A DNA stretch of 64,000 bases from Eucommia ulmoides. Taxonomy: Eukaryota > Streptophyta > Magnoliopsida > Garryales > Eucommiaceae. Positions 1-11,226 of the stretch are shown here, piece by piece. Positions within the stretch are counted from its first letter, which is position 1. Each line of letters starts with the position of its first letter. The DNA lies in NCBI GenBank assembly GCA_016647705.1, contig CM028334.1:11317546-11381545 (forward strand). Reading direction: 5' to 3'. The notes under the pieces were generated by a model. The model saw only the letters and a program-made list of their open reading frames with translations. It ran no database searches and was not told the origin of the DNA. The position numbers and the translations under genes were made by a program.

Positions 1-1800
1 TAATTTCTTGTTAAGGCACCGTTTGATTGTTTCAATGTTTTTTTTTTACCTTTTCTAAGTTTTTCTATAATGAAATTGCGGGGAATAAAATGGGTTAGTT
101 CCCCGATTTATGTTCTAGGAACAGAAATAGGTTTTAGTTTGACCACTTACAGTGAACAATGACTATTTACAGTGACCATTATAGATAATTGTATCATGGT
201 TATTGTTTACAATTCTTTTAGGTAGCAATTGTTTTCTAATGTTCCTAGAAAAGCAGAGAATAAAACAAAAACATTTTATCTTTGTTTTTGTATTTTTGTT
301 TATGTTCTAAATTGCTTGGTGTAAAATACAATTATAAAGAAATATGATGATAGGTGCTACAGGTTGGGGTATTGGGAAAATAATTATATTTGTTTCGTAA
401 TTGTTCTATTAAATTATGCATATTGAATTGGTTCGGGTTTGTACAAATGTGAGATCGGCAAGTGATGACGAACTTCCATTAGCTTACATCACCTTGGCCA
501 TTAAGGACTAGGTTTGTTTACATCACCTTGGCCATTAATCATGTCTATTAAGCCATAATTTTTTGTGCTAATGTTTCTTGAAGTAACGTTTCAATGTGAT
601 TGATTTACTTGAAAGTTTATTTTAGAGTTTTTTTCAAACAATTTTTTCACATCAACCATTAATTAGGTTGTTGTACACATTTAGCTTTATGCGCTTGAAT
701 TCTGCCTCATCAATTATGATTATAGTCAGTTACAAAATTTTGTTAAATTCTACCTCATCAGTTATGATTATAGTCAGTTACAAAATTTTGTTATTCCACA
801 TGGTCAACAATGGTTGTTGGTGCTCAACATGGAACATTGAGTTTGAGGATGAAGTTTTTCCCTTGATGTAAGAATTTTTGCCACCAAAAGTTGGGCAATT
901 AAGAAGGAAAATGTGTTAATGTGTTTGTATTGAATTTATTTTATATCATTATTTCTTGGGTTTGATTGTGGATAAGTTATATTACAAATTAGTGTTTATT
1001 TGAACAAATGTGATTATCTCATTTTTTTTTATTATATTTGTATTGAATATTTTATTGTATGATAAAAGATTTTTACTTCATTTTTTGGTTCATGACAATT
1101 TTGTATTTTATAATTTGTTCAATTTAAAATTGTGCTTTATTTGTGATGCTTATGGTATTAAATGAGGTTTAGTTGATCAATATTTTTTAAATATCACTAT
1201 AAATTTTGTTTACTTTCAACAAGTAATAGTCTTATGTTTGACATTGTGCTCGATTTGTAATGTTAGGTATTAGAAGAAGTTCATGATCAATATTTTTTGA
1301 AATTCTCTCTATATAAATTTTATTTAGTTTCTAGAGGAAATTGTTAGATTTATAATGTTTATATTTTATGAAGTTCAGTTGATTATTAGTTTTTGAAATT
1401 CTCTATTTTCTTTGCATATTTTATTTAGTTTTAATTATAGTTATTGTTGCTTGAGTTGTAATGATTATGGTACGAGTAAAGGTTTAATTGATTAAGTTTT
1501 TTTAGTTGTCTCGCTCTCTCTCTCTCTCTGTGTGTGTTTCTGGTTTCAATATAACTACTGGGAATAGGCAATGTGGGTGAAATGATACCTATTTTCTCAT
1601 ATAATTTACAATATAATTTATTTATTATTTGCATATAACCGGTGCTATCTCTTATTTTATATCGGTATAAGTTTTAGTCTCAATTTTTAATTATTATTAA
1701 TGTTCAATTATTAGTCATTATTAATATTCAAATGAAATAGGTGCAAAATATTGTATATCAAAGAAAATTATGACAAAAAAATATTTTTTTTATTTTTTTC
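1..1800. other. AT-rich intergenic DNA with short tandem duplications
   Basis: No gene is supported here; the open frames are short and low in complexity. A 21-bp stretch (ttacatcaccttggccatta plus one a) recurs 34 bp apart near 484 and 518. A 48-bp unit is duplicated in tandem at 698-745 and 746-793. From about 1130 to 1500 a degenerate unit of roughly 120 bp recurs three or four times, recognisable by gatcaatatttttt and a following gaaattctct/aaatatcact block. A CT/GT microsatellite lies at about 1512-1540. Confidence 0.6.
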
Positions 1801-1810
1801 GTTGTTTCAC

Positions 1811-1841
1811 ACCCGTGCCTTCAGGCACGGGTTATATGCTA

Positions 1842-1842
<1 letters not shown>
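1811..1842 (+). mobile_element. Helitron 3' terminus (hairpin plus CTAG)
   Basis: A perfect 9-bp stem, ACCCGTGCC (1811-1819) against GGCACGGGT (1824-1832) with loop TTCA, is followed after six bases by CTAG at 1839-1842 and then T. A short GC-rich hairpin just upstream of CTRR, with insertion in front of T, is the standard 3' end of plant Helitrons. The matching 5' TC end is not recognisable in 1-1800 and may lie left of the window. An (AT)n tract follows immediately. Confidence 0.75.

Positions 1843-1886
<44 letters not shown>
1843..1886. repeat. (AT)n/(CA)n microsatellite
   Basis: Alternating TA dinucleotides run to about 1878 and pass into CACACACA. The tract sits between a Helitron 3' end on its left and a Helitron 5' end at 1920, so the right-hand Helitron appears to have landed in or next to it. 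Confidence 0.85.
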
Positions 1887-2013
1887 TAATTGTACGTGAT
1901 CATCACCTTAATGTATATATCTGTATAATAAATCAGCTCATTTATAAAGAGGACTGTCGGATCAAGAGACAAACATCAAACATATTCGTAGCCGTTGGAT
2001 TATTTTTATATTA

Positions 2014-2040
2014 TCTATATAATAAATCAGCTCATTTATA
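2014..2040 (+). mobile_element. Second Helitron 5' terminus
   Basis: TCTATATAATAAATCAGCTC begins at 2014 after an A. It repeats the terminus at 1920 with one or two differences and lies 94 bp further in. Either the 5' end was duplicated or a second Helitron inserted just inside the first. Confidence 0.55.
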
Positions 2041-3162
2041 TTGGTAGCTGTTGGATGTCTCTGGATATTAGTAGCCGTTAGATCAAAAATAATTTCAGAA
2101 GTGAATTTGAAAATGTCCTACCGTAGCTACAGTAACTTCTTGGGTGGGAAACATTTAAGGCCCTTAAATCTAACATCCAATGGCTGAGATACATTGTTCA
2201 CAAAGAGACATTTGATTCCTTTGTTCTTTCAAGATCAGTGCCCTCTCATTCTCTCTCTCCTACCATGTTCTCGCTTCTCTATCGCTCCTCTCTCATTCAC
2301 ACTTTCTCGCCGTTGCCGTTATAGCTGGAGCACTGCGGTGCCCTCGCCGTGTCTCTAGCCCTCACCATCGCCATCGCCATCGCCAGATCCTCAACGCTCC
2401 CAACCGACATCGATCGATCGATTCTCTTCGCTCAACCTTCGATCGATCACCACCGCCGTCGTTGCCATCACCAACGCTCTCACCATCGCCGTCGCCAACC
2501 ACCAGCGCGGTAGCCGTCGTCGTTGATTCGACCAGAGCTGAGTTTGATTTGGCTAGATCAAACTTCAACTGGTGACAACGCGATAGCGATGGCTACCGGT
2601 GGTCGGATCTAGATGGATTCTTTCCTCTCTCTCACTTCCACTCAAGTTCAACTACCCATTTTTTCCTCCATGGATGTGTTGCATTTGTAGCGGGTGGATC
2701 AGGGTCGCCTTGGATGGGAATCGGTGTGCATTTGGGGCTTCCCATTCATAGGTAATTTTTAATGCTTTGACGTTCTTCATAGCATTGTTTGTTACAAAGT
2801 TTTTGTGTGTGATTGTTCGTTTTTCGGTAAAATTAGAAAATGGAGAAAATTACTAGATGTTTATCCATGGCCATCACCATCGCCGCGAGTCCATCCATAA
2901 CCCTTCTAATTGTTGTTCACTGCTCTTGATTCGATTTTGCAGCAGTTCAAACTAAAAATCTTTGTTTTGAAATTCATTGGGTTTGAATTTGGTTTTTTTT
3001 TTCTCTCTTTTGATTTTGGGTTTCCAAACCCTTAAAAGTGAAGCCCTTTCTCTGTTTTTCAATTTCTATTTCAAAACCCTTCTCCCCTCTATCCCTTAAC
3101 AGAAATTTCTTATAATTTTTCTGTGATTTTTTCGATTTCAGATCTTAAACGGGTTACACAGT

Positions 3163-3210
3163 GTTAAGGCCGAACTAAAGTTTCCCGTTGGTAGGATTGG
3201 CCGAATGCTC
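3163..3210 (+). pseudogene. Captured histone H2A exon fragment
   Basis: Sixteen codons read VKAELKFPVGRIGRML, which matches the start of the H2A histone fold (consensus VKAGLQFPVGRIGRFL or similar) with G to E and a changed residue near the end. Similarity stops after this point. A polypyrimidine tract ending in CAG lies at about 3130-3141, just upstream. H2A is a core nucleosome histone; this piece cannot make one. It lies inside the Helitron and is best read as a captured exon fragment. A chance match is unlikely because the run is the most conserved H2A segment. Confidence 0.6.
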
Positions 3211-4312
3211 CAGTTTACTTGGTCTCTATTCTCTAATATTTAGTTGCTGAGTAATTACCTCAATCTCCATATTCTCAATTTCTTTTTTCTATCTTCAATT
3301 TACTGTATTTGCATTCTGGTTAGATCTAAGTTGAGTTCATATCACTACAGGTGTTTCTATTGAAAATCTCTAATTAATTTAGATTTCTGTTTTCCTTATA
3401 ATAGGAGGTTGGTTTTCACTGTTTCTGTTCTCAATGTATGCCGTAAGTATATGTTCTGGTTGTTTCTGTTCCCTGTAATTTCTGTTTTAGTTAGTAAGGC
3501 CCGATTTGTTAGTGTTTTTTGGGAACAGAAACAAAAATTTGGAAACCAAAAAAGTTGCTTCGATTCTGCTCCATTTGTTAGTAAGGCTCCTTTTGTTAGT
3601 GTTTTTGTTGTTCAGAGTTTTGTTTCAAGTTTTATGGGAATGGAAACAACAATTCTGAAATACTGATTTCTAATGGTGTTTGGTGTTCTAACAATATCGG
3701 TGTTCGGTGTTCTAACAGTATCTATTCATTATTCAATTACTAATTTATCGGCGTGAGAATTATTGTTATTTTTCTGTTACCTATTGAAGCTTTTGTTCTG
3801 AAATTCAATTGAACAACACATTTCACCACCTTTTTTTTTTTTTTTTTTTGTAGTCACCTTATTAGTGTCGTGTATTTTGTTTCATTAAGCTAACAATTGC
3901 TTTAAATGAGTGTGATCTCTTTTTTTTTAATTGGTTCTAGGCATTCAATGACAGTGGAGCTCAGTCAACAATGATATCCAAAATCTGTACTAGGCATTGT
4001 TGGTGTGAACTATTGGTAATAGTTTTTCTATTAATTTTCACAGATTTAGTTAGAAAAATACAATGTGCAGTACAAATTTATATAATTTAGTTGTAAGTAC
4101 ACGCATACTACTAATGGCATATTCTTTTTCCCCTATAATCATATGGAACAAGCCAAAGTGGTCTTACAGCCCTGTCATCCGAAGTTTGCATGCTCATCCA
4201 ACTAATGAATATCATTGTATTTATTTCTCAGTTGTCTTTGTAAATTTTTATAACTAATACTAATATGTTGGTTATTTGGTAGTGATGTGTTCATTTCAAC
4301 AATTTTTTTAGT

Positions 4313-4330
4313 CCGTGCCTTCAGGCACGG
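4313..4330 (+). mobile_element. Internal Helitron-like hairpin without CTAG
   Basis: CCGTGCC, loop TTCA and GGCACGG, followed by GTTATAATAAAA, copy the Helitron tail at 1811 but lack the closing CTAG. It may be a decayed or read-through 3' end of an inner Helitron that began at 2014. Confidence 0.5.
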
Positions 4331-6863
4331 GTTATAATAAAACAATTGTTAGTATTTTTCTAGATTGTTAATATTTTCAAACAATTGTTAATATTTTTCA
4401 AATCAATTTGTTTTTTTTTTTTTTTTAATTTATTTAACATCTAATTTTTTGAGATTTGGAATGACCTAATCTAGATTTGTTTATTTTTTTCTTTCAGCCT
4501 TTTCACATCTAATGTTGTGAAGCACAATGCAAAAATGAGATTGGGGAACCTAATAAGAAAATGAGGTACTTTGTTTTCTCCTGTTTTTAGAATGCACATT
4601 GATGACTATGAAGATTTAATGTTTGAGGACAAATTCTCATATAATGAGGTACTTTGTAGACTGTTTGCTCAACTCTTTGATTATACGTATACATAAAGAG
4701 CGCTTTATACACAAATTCTCCCAGATGGAATGTCTTATTTGTTTGGGTAGTGTATAGAGTTTATATTTAATTTTTACCACCTCAACATAATATCGTGTTC
4801 TTTTTCTTTTGATTTTTCTATTACTCTCCCGTCACTAGATTTTATAGTGGGTTTTCAAAACAGGATGGATAATTGGAGGAGACACAAAGAACAAGATCAA
4901 AGAACTGAAAGCCACCTCTGGGTATGCACTACTTCCAGGGATTTTATTTTTCATTTCTTACTTTACATTCTATTTGTTCAATGGCGTTTTTCTAATTCCT
5001 TCGCCACCTGAACTATTCCATTGGAATTTATGCTTTAAATTTGAGCACAATTTCACTTGATAATTACAATTTTAGTTTGCTATGGTTGAAGGATTTTAGG
5101 CCAGGGTTCAAAATTAATAAATTAAAATTGAATTTGATATCATATCGCGTAGTAGCTTTATAAAAATTTTATTTAAAAAAATATTTTAGCAATGGACAAC
5201 CTGTGCATAGTGATTTTATAGAAGAAGACTGAGGAATTTTAACCCAAAAAATGCTGAAAATTCACAATTGGTTACACGTAAATCTTATAATTTTGTTTTG
5301 TTTTATTCTTTCCCGCTTCATCTCCTAAATAGTCCAATCATTTTTTGTGTATTTCGGCGTTTAGAATTTCATCTATCGCGTATGAACAGTCTACTAGAAC
5401 AAGTGGTCATTTTGTTTCTTTCTTTTCGACGGGAACACTACATTTGAATTTTAACATAAGGGTTCTCTGAATTTTGACTGAGGAGAGCATAAATTGCACT
5501 TTTCTCAACACCAAGGTAATTTTTCCCCTTAATCCATTTTAATTCTTGATTGTATTCAATCATTCTATTTGTAATATGTAATTTAATCGTAGAAGTTCTA
5601 ATCCATTTCAGGGTTTATTTTTTATGGCAGGCATCATCGATTTTAACGTGTGAATGAGATTTTTTGGGTTTTCGAGATTATTGATGTTTTAGTGTTGAAA
5701 AATAATGAGATTATTGCTATCGGTTTTTGAGGGGAAGAAGATGAGGGTGTTGTGTAATTGATTAGGTATTAAGGGAGATAAAGTGTAATTTGGGTGCATT
5801 TTTTTTTTATTTTTGTTTTTAATGGAAATGGAGGGACTGGTAGTATAACCCGTCTACTCCCTGGAAAAAAATTGACAAACAATTGATTGCAAAATAGGAT
5901 GACAAGGCATTGCATTTAGCGGTGAAGGAATGGGTTCTATTCACTTTATATTGTTGCAAATTAAGGGGATTTGGGTACGTATTGAGTTTGTGTGTTTTTT
6001 GTAGTGCTTTTTTTTTTTTTTTTTTTTGTTAGTAGCTATAAATTTTTTTCTTTCTATATTTAGGGTTTCAAAAAAATTTCTTTATAGAACATTTGGATGA
6101 GAATATTTTCAAGACAAAGCGTTCGTACATTCAGTGAATAGATCTGAGAGTCGTAAGCAAAATTGTTTTACGATTTGTCTTTTTGTTTGTGGTCGTTTAT
6201 TTTGATATTTTTGTTCATTGTAAGCATTATGAATTATGCTGGATATACAGTAAAAATTAGTTTCATTGTTCGTCACTGATGGTTGGTGGCTGGAGTTGCA
6301 TTATGTATCATTTACATAAATACCCCCATAGATAGTATGATAATTACATTGACGCACTTGGGGGAAGTCAGTTGAAGATTTGCTTTTACTTATACATGTG
6401 GACTCCCTATGAAAATTTGGGACAAAATGCTATTTTTTTGGAAAAATTGAACAAGTAGATTTAAGAACCTCCCTAATTCTACTAGCACTGGTAGTTTGGC
6501 AGTAGCCATCGCTGGAGAAATGGAGTTATACGAATGAGATAACAAAGATTAATAGCAATATGACGACTATGCATGGCGATGGTGTTCGAAGAGAATCGCT
6601 GAAGGAATGGAATTACACAAATGAGACAAAGGGTGAATGGAGAGGCTCATGAAAAGAGAAGGATGTAGGATGTTATGGGCAATTTTATTTTGGGTTGTCT
6701 ATTAAAAGTTAGATTATATTTTTGTGGTTTTTTATTTATTACATGAGCAATTAGAGAGTTTATATTATATTTTTGGGTTGTATTATTTTCTATATTAAAT
6801 TATATATTAACTTAGCAATGAAAATATTAAAACTCGTGCCTTCAGGTACGGGGTATATTCTAG

Positions 6864-7540
6864 TATACATATATGTGACATATGCTCATAATTTTTTAAC
6901 AAGTAATTATTATTATTGTTGTTGTTGCTTCACAACACACAGACGTGTAGGTATATATGGTTTGTGGCGTTTTCATATAATGAAGACACATGTTATTATT
7001 TTCATTATTTACATAAATACTCTCTTAAAATAAAGAAAATATTAATTATATTCCAAAACTCTTAAAAGTATATTTTAAATAACATAATATTTCCAAACTT
7101 TTAAGAGTCCAATTAAAATTAACATTTAACTCAAAAAATTATTAAATATTATATATATCATAAATTTACAAAATAATCCCAAAAATATTAAACTTATATA
7201 AAATAATATTTTTCAAATTATAAATTTTTTGGGTATTACAGGTCACATATTCAGATCTAGAATAAATACACTCAATTTTGTTTGTATAATATTTTTTACA
7301 TATTTATACGTAAATATTCATGCAATATGATTTGCGTCAACATTTAAAACAAAATAATGACATGCATATACGTATATAATTTTTTAATCTATATTTTAGT
7401 GTAACTTTAATTATATTCACATAATTTACACGCAATCAGCAACTGAAAAATTAATTGAATGTAACTAAAAATTGTAGTTAAAATTTATATTAAAAAAAGA
7501 TTACTAAAAAAATACTTGAATGTAACTAAAAATAAACCCG
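6864..7540. other. AT-rich intergenic DNA
   Basis: I see no gene, terminal repeat or RNA signature. The sequence is strongly AT-rich up to about 7520, where base composition changes sharply at the organelle-like insertion. Confidence 0.6.
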
Positions 7541-7544
7541 GTAA

Positions 7545-7920
7545 CTTGAGCCCAGTGCTTTGACCGCGTGCCTGTTGAAGAATGAGCCGCCACTGTTTTC
7601 CCTTTTTCTGCCCCCTTACTCAACATAGGTTTGGAACCCAGAATTCGAGAAAGCGCAAAAAGTGAGAGTTGGCAAGAAAGAAAGATAAAAGCCCAAAAGC
7701 GATAGCTAGCTCGACCGGCAAGGAGAGGAAGAGAAGGATTCATTTTATAGAGAGAGTTCCACTTGACTTGAAAGTCCGTCCTGCTTCATAGCAGAGGGAC
7801 GGGATTTAGCCCACTCTCTGAAAGTACTCTTGGGCGTTGGGCTAATCAAAAGAGTCTCAAGCAAGGAAGCCAAGAACAAACTTTCTTGCAATACTGATGG
7901 TTGAACGACAGTGATGATGC
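7545..7920 (+). other. Organelle DNA insertion with a plastid rrn23 piece
   Basis: About 40 bp from 7547 (GAGCC, then TGACCGCGTGCCTGTTGAAG and AATGAGCCG) matches a conserved 23S rRNA segment in the plastid form. The rest, to about 7920, is much less AT-rich than its surroundings and has the look of plant mitochondrial intergenic DNA, for example around 7700-7850. A mitochondrial fragment that had already acquired plastid DNA would explain both parts. The 23S match is seen directly against the conserved motif; the mitochondrial origin of the rest is inference. No function is expected. Confidence 0.5.
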
Positions 7921-9290
7921 AAGCCTAACTAAAAAATTAGTGTATTCATATACTCTAATATATGAAACTAAAATTAGAATAGTTATTTGTTCTATTTTTT
8001 ATTAATTTGATGTCATTATTAAGATCCCTTATTAATTTTTCTTTAAATACTTCAAACTCAAATCGAACATTTCAGAAGTACCCTTCAATGGATGTGAATT
8101 ATTTGAACTAAATTTGTAGGTTTTTATTGTTCAGAAGTTGAATTTCTCAAAAATTAGGCACCCAACAAGAAAAGTAAAAAACACTCATCAATCGGATAGC
8201 AATGAAAACTGCAAAGCTTAAATTAATTGAATGACGAGAATGAAGCAATTTTTCAATTTTCTTAATTTTTTTTATTTTTTTTTATTTTTTTTTAGTCGAA
8301 TACCACTTACCATAAAATTAAAATTTTAAAATTGGAAATTAAAAATACATCCCCGCAACTCGTCTATTTTAAAATATTTCTAAAACAGAAACATGCTTGG
8401 TAACAATAATTATCTTAAAATCATTTCTTTTAATATACTAAAATATAAACAAGAAACAAGTTTGGATTCAATATTTGTTCTTTTTTTTCTTTAAATGTAT
8501 AGTGGCTGGTGGAAATAATTTTATGAGAGTACAAAAGAATCAACATTTTATTTGTTTTCAAGTTCTTATGAAATTCAAAAAATAGTCCCAAGTTACACCC
8601 CAAGTTTGGGGAAAAAAATATAGAAATGTGTTTACTAAACGCATTTCTGTATATTAATTCCAAAATTTTGAGAGCAGGAACAAGATTCAGCCTTGAGTAA
8701 TATGTATAGCAAAAAAGTGTATTCAAGCCATTGCGTGTTTGGAGCGCACCCTAAATCTTCTCTATTTTTCTTTCCCTTGAACTAAAATCTTGAATTCAAT
8801 ACTAAAATTATTTTCGTAAAAATCAAACCAAACGGTCCCCACCCCACATACGCGGTAAAATCAAAGGCCAAGAACACAACAAACGACCCTGTGATCAAGC
8901 CCTACCAACATCTAACAATCACATAATGGGTAGGCGACAAATCTTAACTTTTAAAACATTAGACAAGTACACGATGATACTCGGGATCATACAAATTAAT
9001 ACCAAAAAGTCACTTAAATTACGCCACTACAACTTTTTGCAAAGCCTGTCAAATCTACATTTCAAAGGAAGTACAAAAATGAAAGAAAGATAGGGTCCAT
9101 CGAGTCATAAAAGACGAGATGAACCTACTGCCAATGACAATGCACCAGCGTTTTAGGTGGTCTGTTGTGCGTCATCCCCGTTATTAGGCAAGTCAGATCC
9201 GATTCGGTCTACAAACCCAAAATTTTACTTTGACTTGCTTATTTTGAACAACATTTTGATTGACAAAATTGGCACGGGTTTGATCAATGC
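7921..9290. other. Intergenic DNA, no gene recognised
   Basis: The stretch is AT-rich with homopolymer tracts. Around 8720-8840 there are phrases typical of MITE ends (gcgtgtttggagcgcacc; accaaacggtcccc), but no matching partner end or target duplication could be paired, so no element is called. Confidence 0.5.
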
Positions 9291-9738
9291 CGGTTTTTAT
9301 GGATTCATCTCTAAAAGCACTGTCAAAAGACGTCTTGTAAGATGAGAATTGCCCCTAAACTTATATATAACTCATGATCAGGTAACACAAGCGATATGAA
9401 ATTTAACACACCGCCTCACGCACATGATGGACATTGACAAACCACTGAATATCAGGGGGTCCAACATTAATGTGGGATTCAAAAATGCTAATCCATTATC
9501 CAGGACCACTTATTCGGTTTTTATGGATTCATCTCTAAAAGCACTATCAAAAAACATCTTGTAAGATGAGAATTGCCCCCAAACTTATATATAACTCATG
9601 ATCAGGTAACACAAGCGATATAAAATTCAACACACCGCCTCACGCACATGATGGACATTGACAAACCACTGGATATCGGGGGGTCCAACATCAATGTGAG
9701 ATTCAACAATGCTAATCCATTATCCAGGACCACTTTTC
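9291..9738. repeat. Tandem duplication, unit 224 bp, two copies
   Basis: The unit starts cggtttttatggattcatct at 9291 and again at 9515. The copies are nearly identical apart from scattered substitutions (actgtcaaaagacg versus actatcaaaaaaca). Similarity ends at about 9735 in ccaggaccactt. The right-hand copy runs up to the last exon of the coding remnant at 9747. Confidence 0.9.
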
Positions 9739-9746
9739 TCACTGTA

Positions 9747-10162
9747 TCAGACCACGGGAACTCTCTCAGCTCGATAAAGTATATTTTTATGGCTATCCAT
9801 GCAAGGAACAAGAATGCTATCACCTGCAGAAACAAAAACACTTCCAAGAACAGATTTTAGGAGCTCAGACGTGCTATTATGTTATTTCAAATCCTTCAAC
9901 TTGAACTTTTAATGTATGTTTTACGTTTGTGGATATCCACCTCTCGTATAAATTCTACAGTTAAATTATTATTTTCCAATTCTAAATCCGTTCACATCTC
10001 AAATCCTTCAATCCAAACGCAACCTAAAAGTATTCAAGCTAAAACTTGAGAGTTCACATACCAAAGCCAAGGTTTTGAGTTCCCATTGTGGTAGCTTTTG
10101 AAATCAGGATCGCTTTCGGTTCCCCAGTTACTGTAATTAGTGTTTCACAATTGCCCGTGATG
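9747..10162 (-). pseudogene. Unidentified two-exon coding remnant
   Basis: On the minus strand an open segment (about 10162 down to 10062) ends at a good donor, TTTG|GTATGTG. An acceptor with a polypyrimidine tract, TTTTTGTTTCTGCAG|GTGATAG, opens a second exon at 9823 that ends in TGA at 9747-9749. Joined, the frame reads TGEPKAILISKATTMG, then TQNLGFG, DSILVPCMDSHK and a terminal AERVPVV. The intron would be 238 bp. The frame is open for about 59 codons, with an upstream stop near 10163 and no ATG, so only a 3' part survives. I do not recognise the family. The duplicated 224-bp repeat abuts the end of the coding part. It may be the tail of a dead gene or a chance pairing of splice signals. 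Confidence 0.3.
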
Positions 10163-10292
10163 AGAAATTATGAGAAGCAATAAAATTTTGAAGAAATAAG
10201 TCCAAGCGGTACGCTCAGCCGGATCGGTTGGAGCTGAAGATGGATCCAAAACCAAAGAGAGAAAAAAACATTAAGAATGCGTCTTAAGAAGG

Positions 10293-10464
10293 GGTGAAAT
10301 GCCAGTCAAACCCAGAACTAGCTAGTTCTTCCGAAAATGCGTCGAGACGCAACTGTTGACTGGACATCTAGGGGTAATGCACTGTTTGGGTGCGAGCCGC
10401 TTGAGTGGTATTAAATCATGGCAAATTCTAAATACTAGATATGACCTCAAAATAACATGGGGGC
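10293..10464 (+). pseudogene. rrn23: Plastid 23S rRNA gene fragment (nuclear copy)
   Basis: About 170 bp match a conserved block of plastid 23S rRNA: GGGTGAAATGCC, AGTTGACTGGACATCTAGGG as TGTTGACTGGACATCTAGGG, then TACTAGATATGACCTCAAAA near the end. Many scattered differences from the conserved sequence, including C to T changes, show that the copy is old. The piece is in the same orientation as the rrn23 fragment near 7547. In a normal 23S gene the two lie a few hundred bases apart in that order; here they are about 2.7 kb apart. This is a plastid-derived nuclear insertion, not a working rRNA gene. Confidence 0.8.
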
Positions 10465-10477
10465 ACCGTACCATAAT

Positions 10478-10587
10478 GCAATCATATCAAAATTTGATAT
10501 CCACAAGATTGCTCAAATCGGCCTATTAGCAGGCAATCATATCAAAATTTGATATCCACAAGATTGCTCAAATCAGCCTATTAGCAG
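10478..10587. repeat. Tandem duplication, unit 55 bp, two copies
   Basis: gcaatcatatcaaaatttga begins at 10478 and 10533, and each copy ends with cctattagcag. The copies differ by a single substitution (cggcc versus cagcc). They directly follow the rrn23 fragment. Confidence 0.92.
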
Positions 10588-10950
10588 CGGATCGGGCATT
10601 GGGGGAGAGGGGGAAGGGCTCAAACACATTCACCCCCCTTCCCCTAACTTTTAAAAATTCACACTTTTACCCATGTGTTTTTAGAGAAATTCAAATAAAA
10701 CCTTGAATTTTCAATAGGCCCCATCCAATTTGCACAAATTTCGGGTTAACACTAAATAATTTTTCAGTCCCCTCTATCAAATGTCTGCTCCGCAGCTGAT
10801 CCTACAGCAATAAATAAGCATAAAATTCCATTAATCATGTCACTTCAATTTCTAATTTTTTAAGAGATTTTTAACCAATATTCTGTTTTCAAAAAATTTC
10901 AGAAAAACAAAACAATCAAGCTTTCCAGTTTCCAAATTCCAAACCAAACT

Positions 10951-11120
10951 GGCCCCTTAGTGTTTCTGTTCTCAGATTTCTGTTATTCCCAGAATTTTAC
11001 GCTATAAATCTGGGAGCAAAACAGGAACACATTTTTTGTTCCCATATTTCTGTTTCTGTTCCCAGTTTTTCGGTAACTGAAACAGAAACCCGAAAATAGA
11101 AACACTGAACCAACATGACC
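10951..11120. mobile_element. MITE-like element with inverted ends
   Basis: The left end (ttagtgtttctgttctcaga at 10957) and the reverse complement of the right end (ttcagtgtttctattttcgg) pair as imperfect inverted repeats of about 30 bp. The element is about 170 bp and has no coding. No clear target duplication is visible. Similar text occurs around 3409-3620 inside the Helitron, so this is a dispersed family. Confidence 0.45.
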
Positions 11121-11226
11121 TAAAATAACAATTAAAACACGCAGATGAAGGCGGCATGCATACCTCATTGGATTTCAACGAAGTCCATCTTTAATCTGCA
11201 GCTTCAAGAAAAAAGCTCAATTTCCT

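Larger units (their letters stand above)
1920..6863 (+). mobile_element. Helitron, non-autonomous, about 4.9 kb
   Basis: The left end begins with TC after an A at 1919 (TCTGTATAATAAATCAGCTC). The right end is a hairpin (CTCGTGCC 6833-6840, loop TTCA, GGTACGGG 6845-6852) followed by CTAG at 6860-6863 and then T. A|TC at the start and CTAG|T at the end match Helitron insertion between A and T without target duplication. The hairpin is one mismatch away from those at 1811 and 4313, so the tails are one family. There is no Rep/helicase coding, so the element is non-autonomous. It carries a histone H2A-like exon piece and other exon-like, CT-rich sequence, as expected of gene-capturing Helitrons. 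A second 5' end at 2014 and a second hairpin at 4313 suggest nesting. Confidence 0.65.

Noticed and set aside
2362..2568. Gly/Asp/Trp-rich minus-strand frame
   Set aside because: It arises from a ccatcgccatcgcc repeat in leader-like Helitron DNA.
4864..4921. Exon-like segment (AG ... GT) inside the Helitron
   Set aside because: It is short, no family was recognised, and single AG/GT pairs are common by chance.
9602..9847. 81-residue minus-strand frame starting with a hydrophobic segment
   Set aside because: Its start falls in a polypyrimidine tract that looks like a splice acceptor, and its end is in the 224-bp repeat; the spliced reading was preferred.
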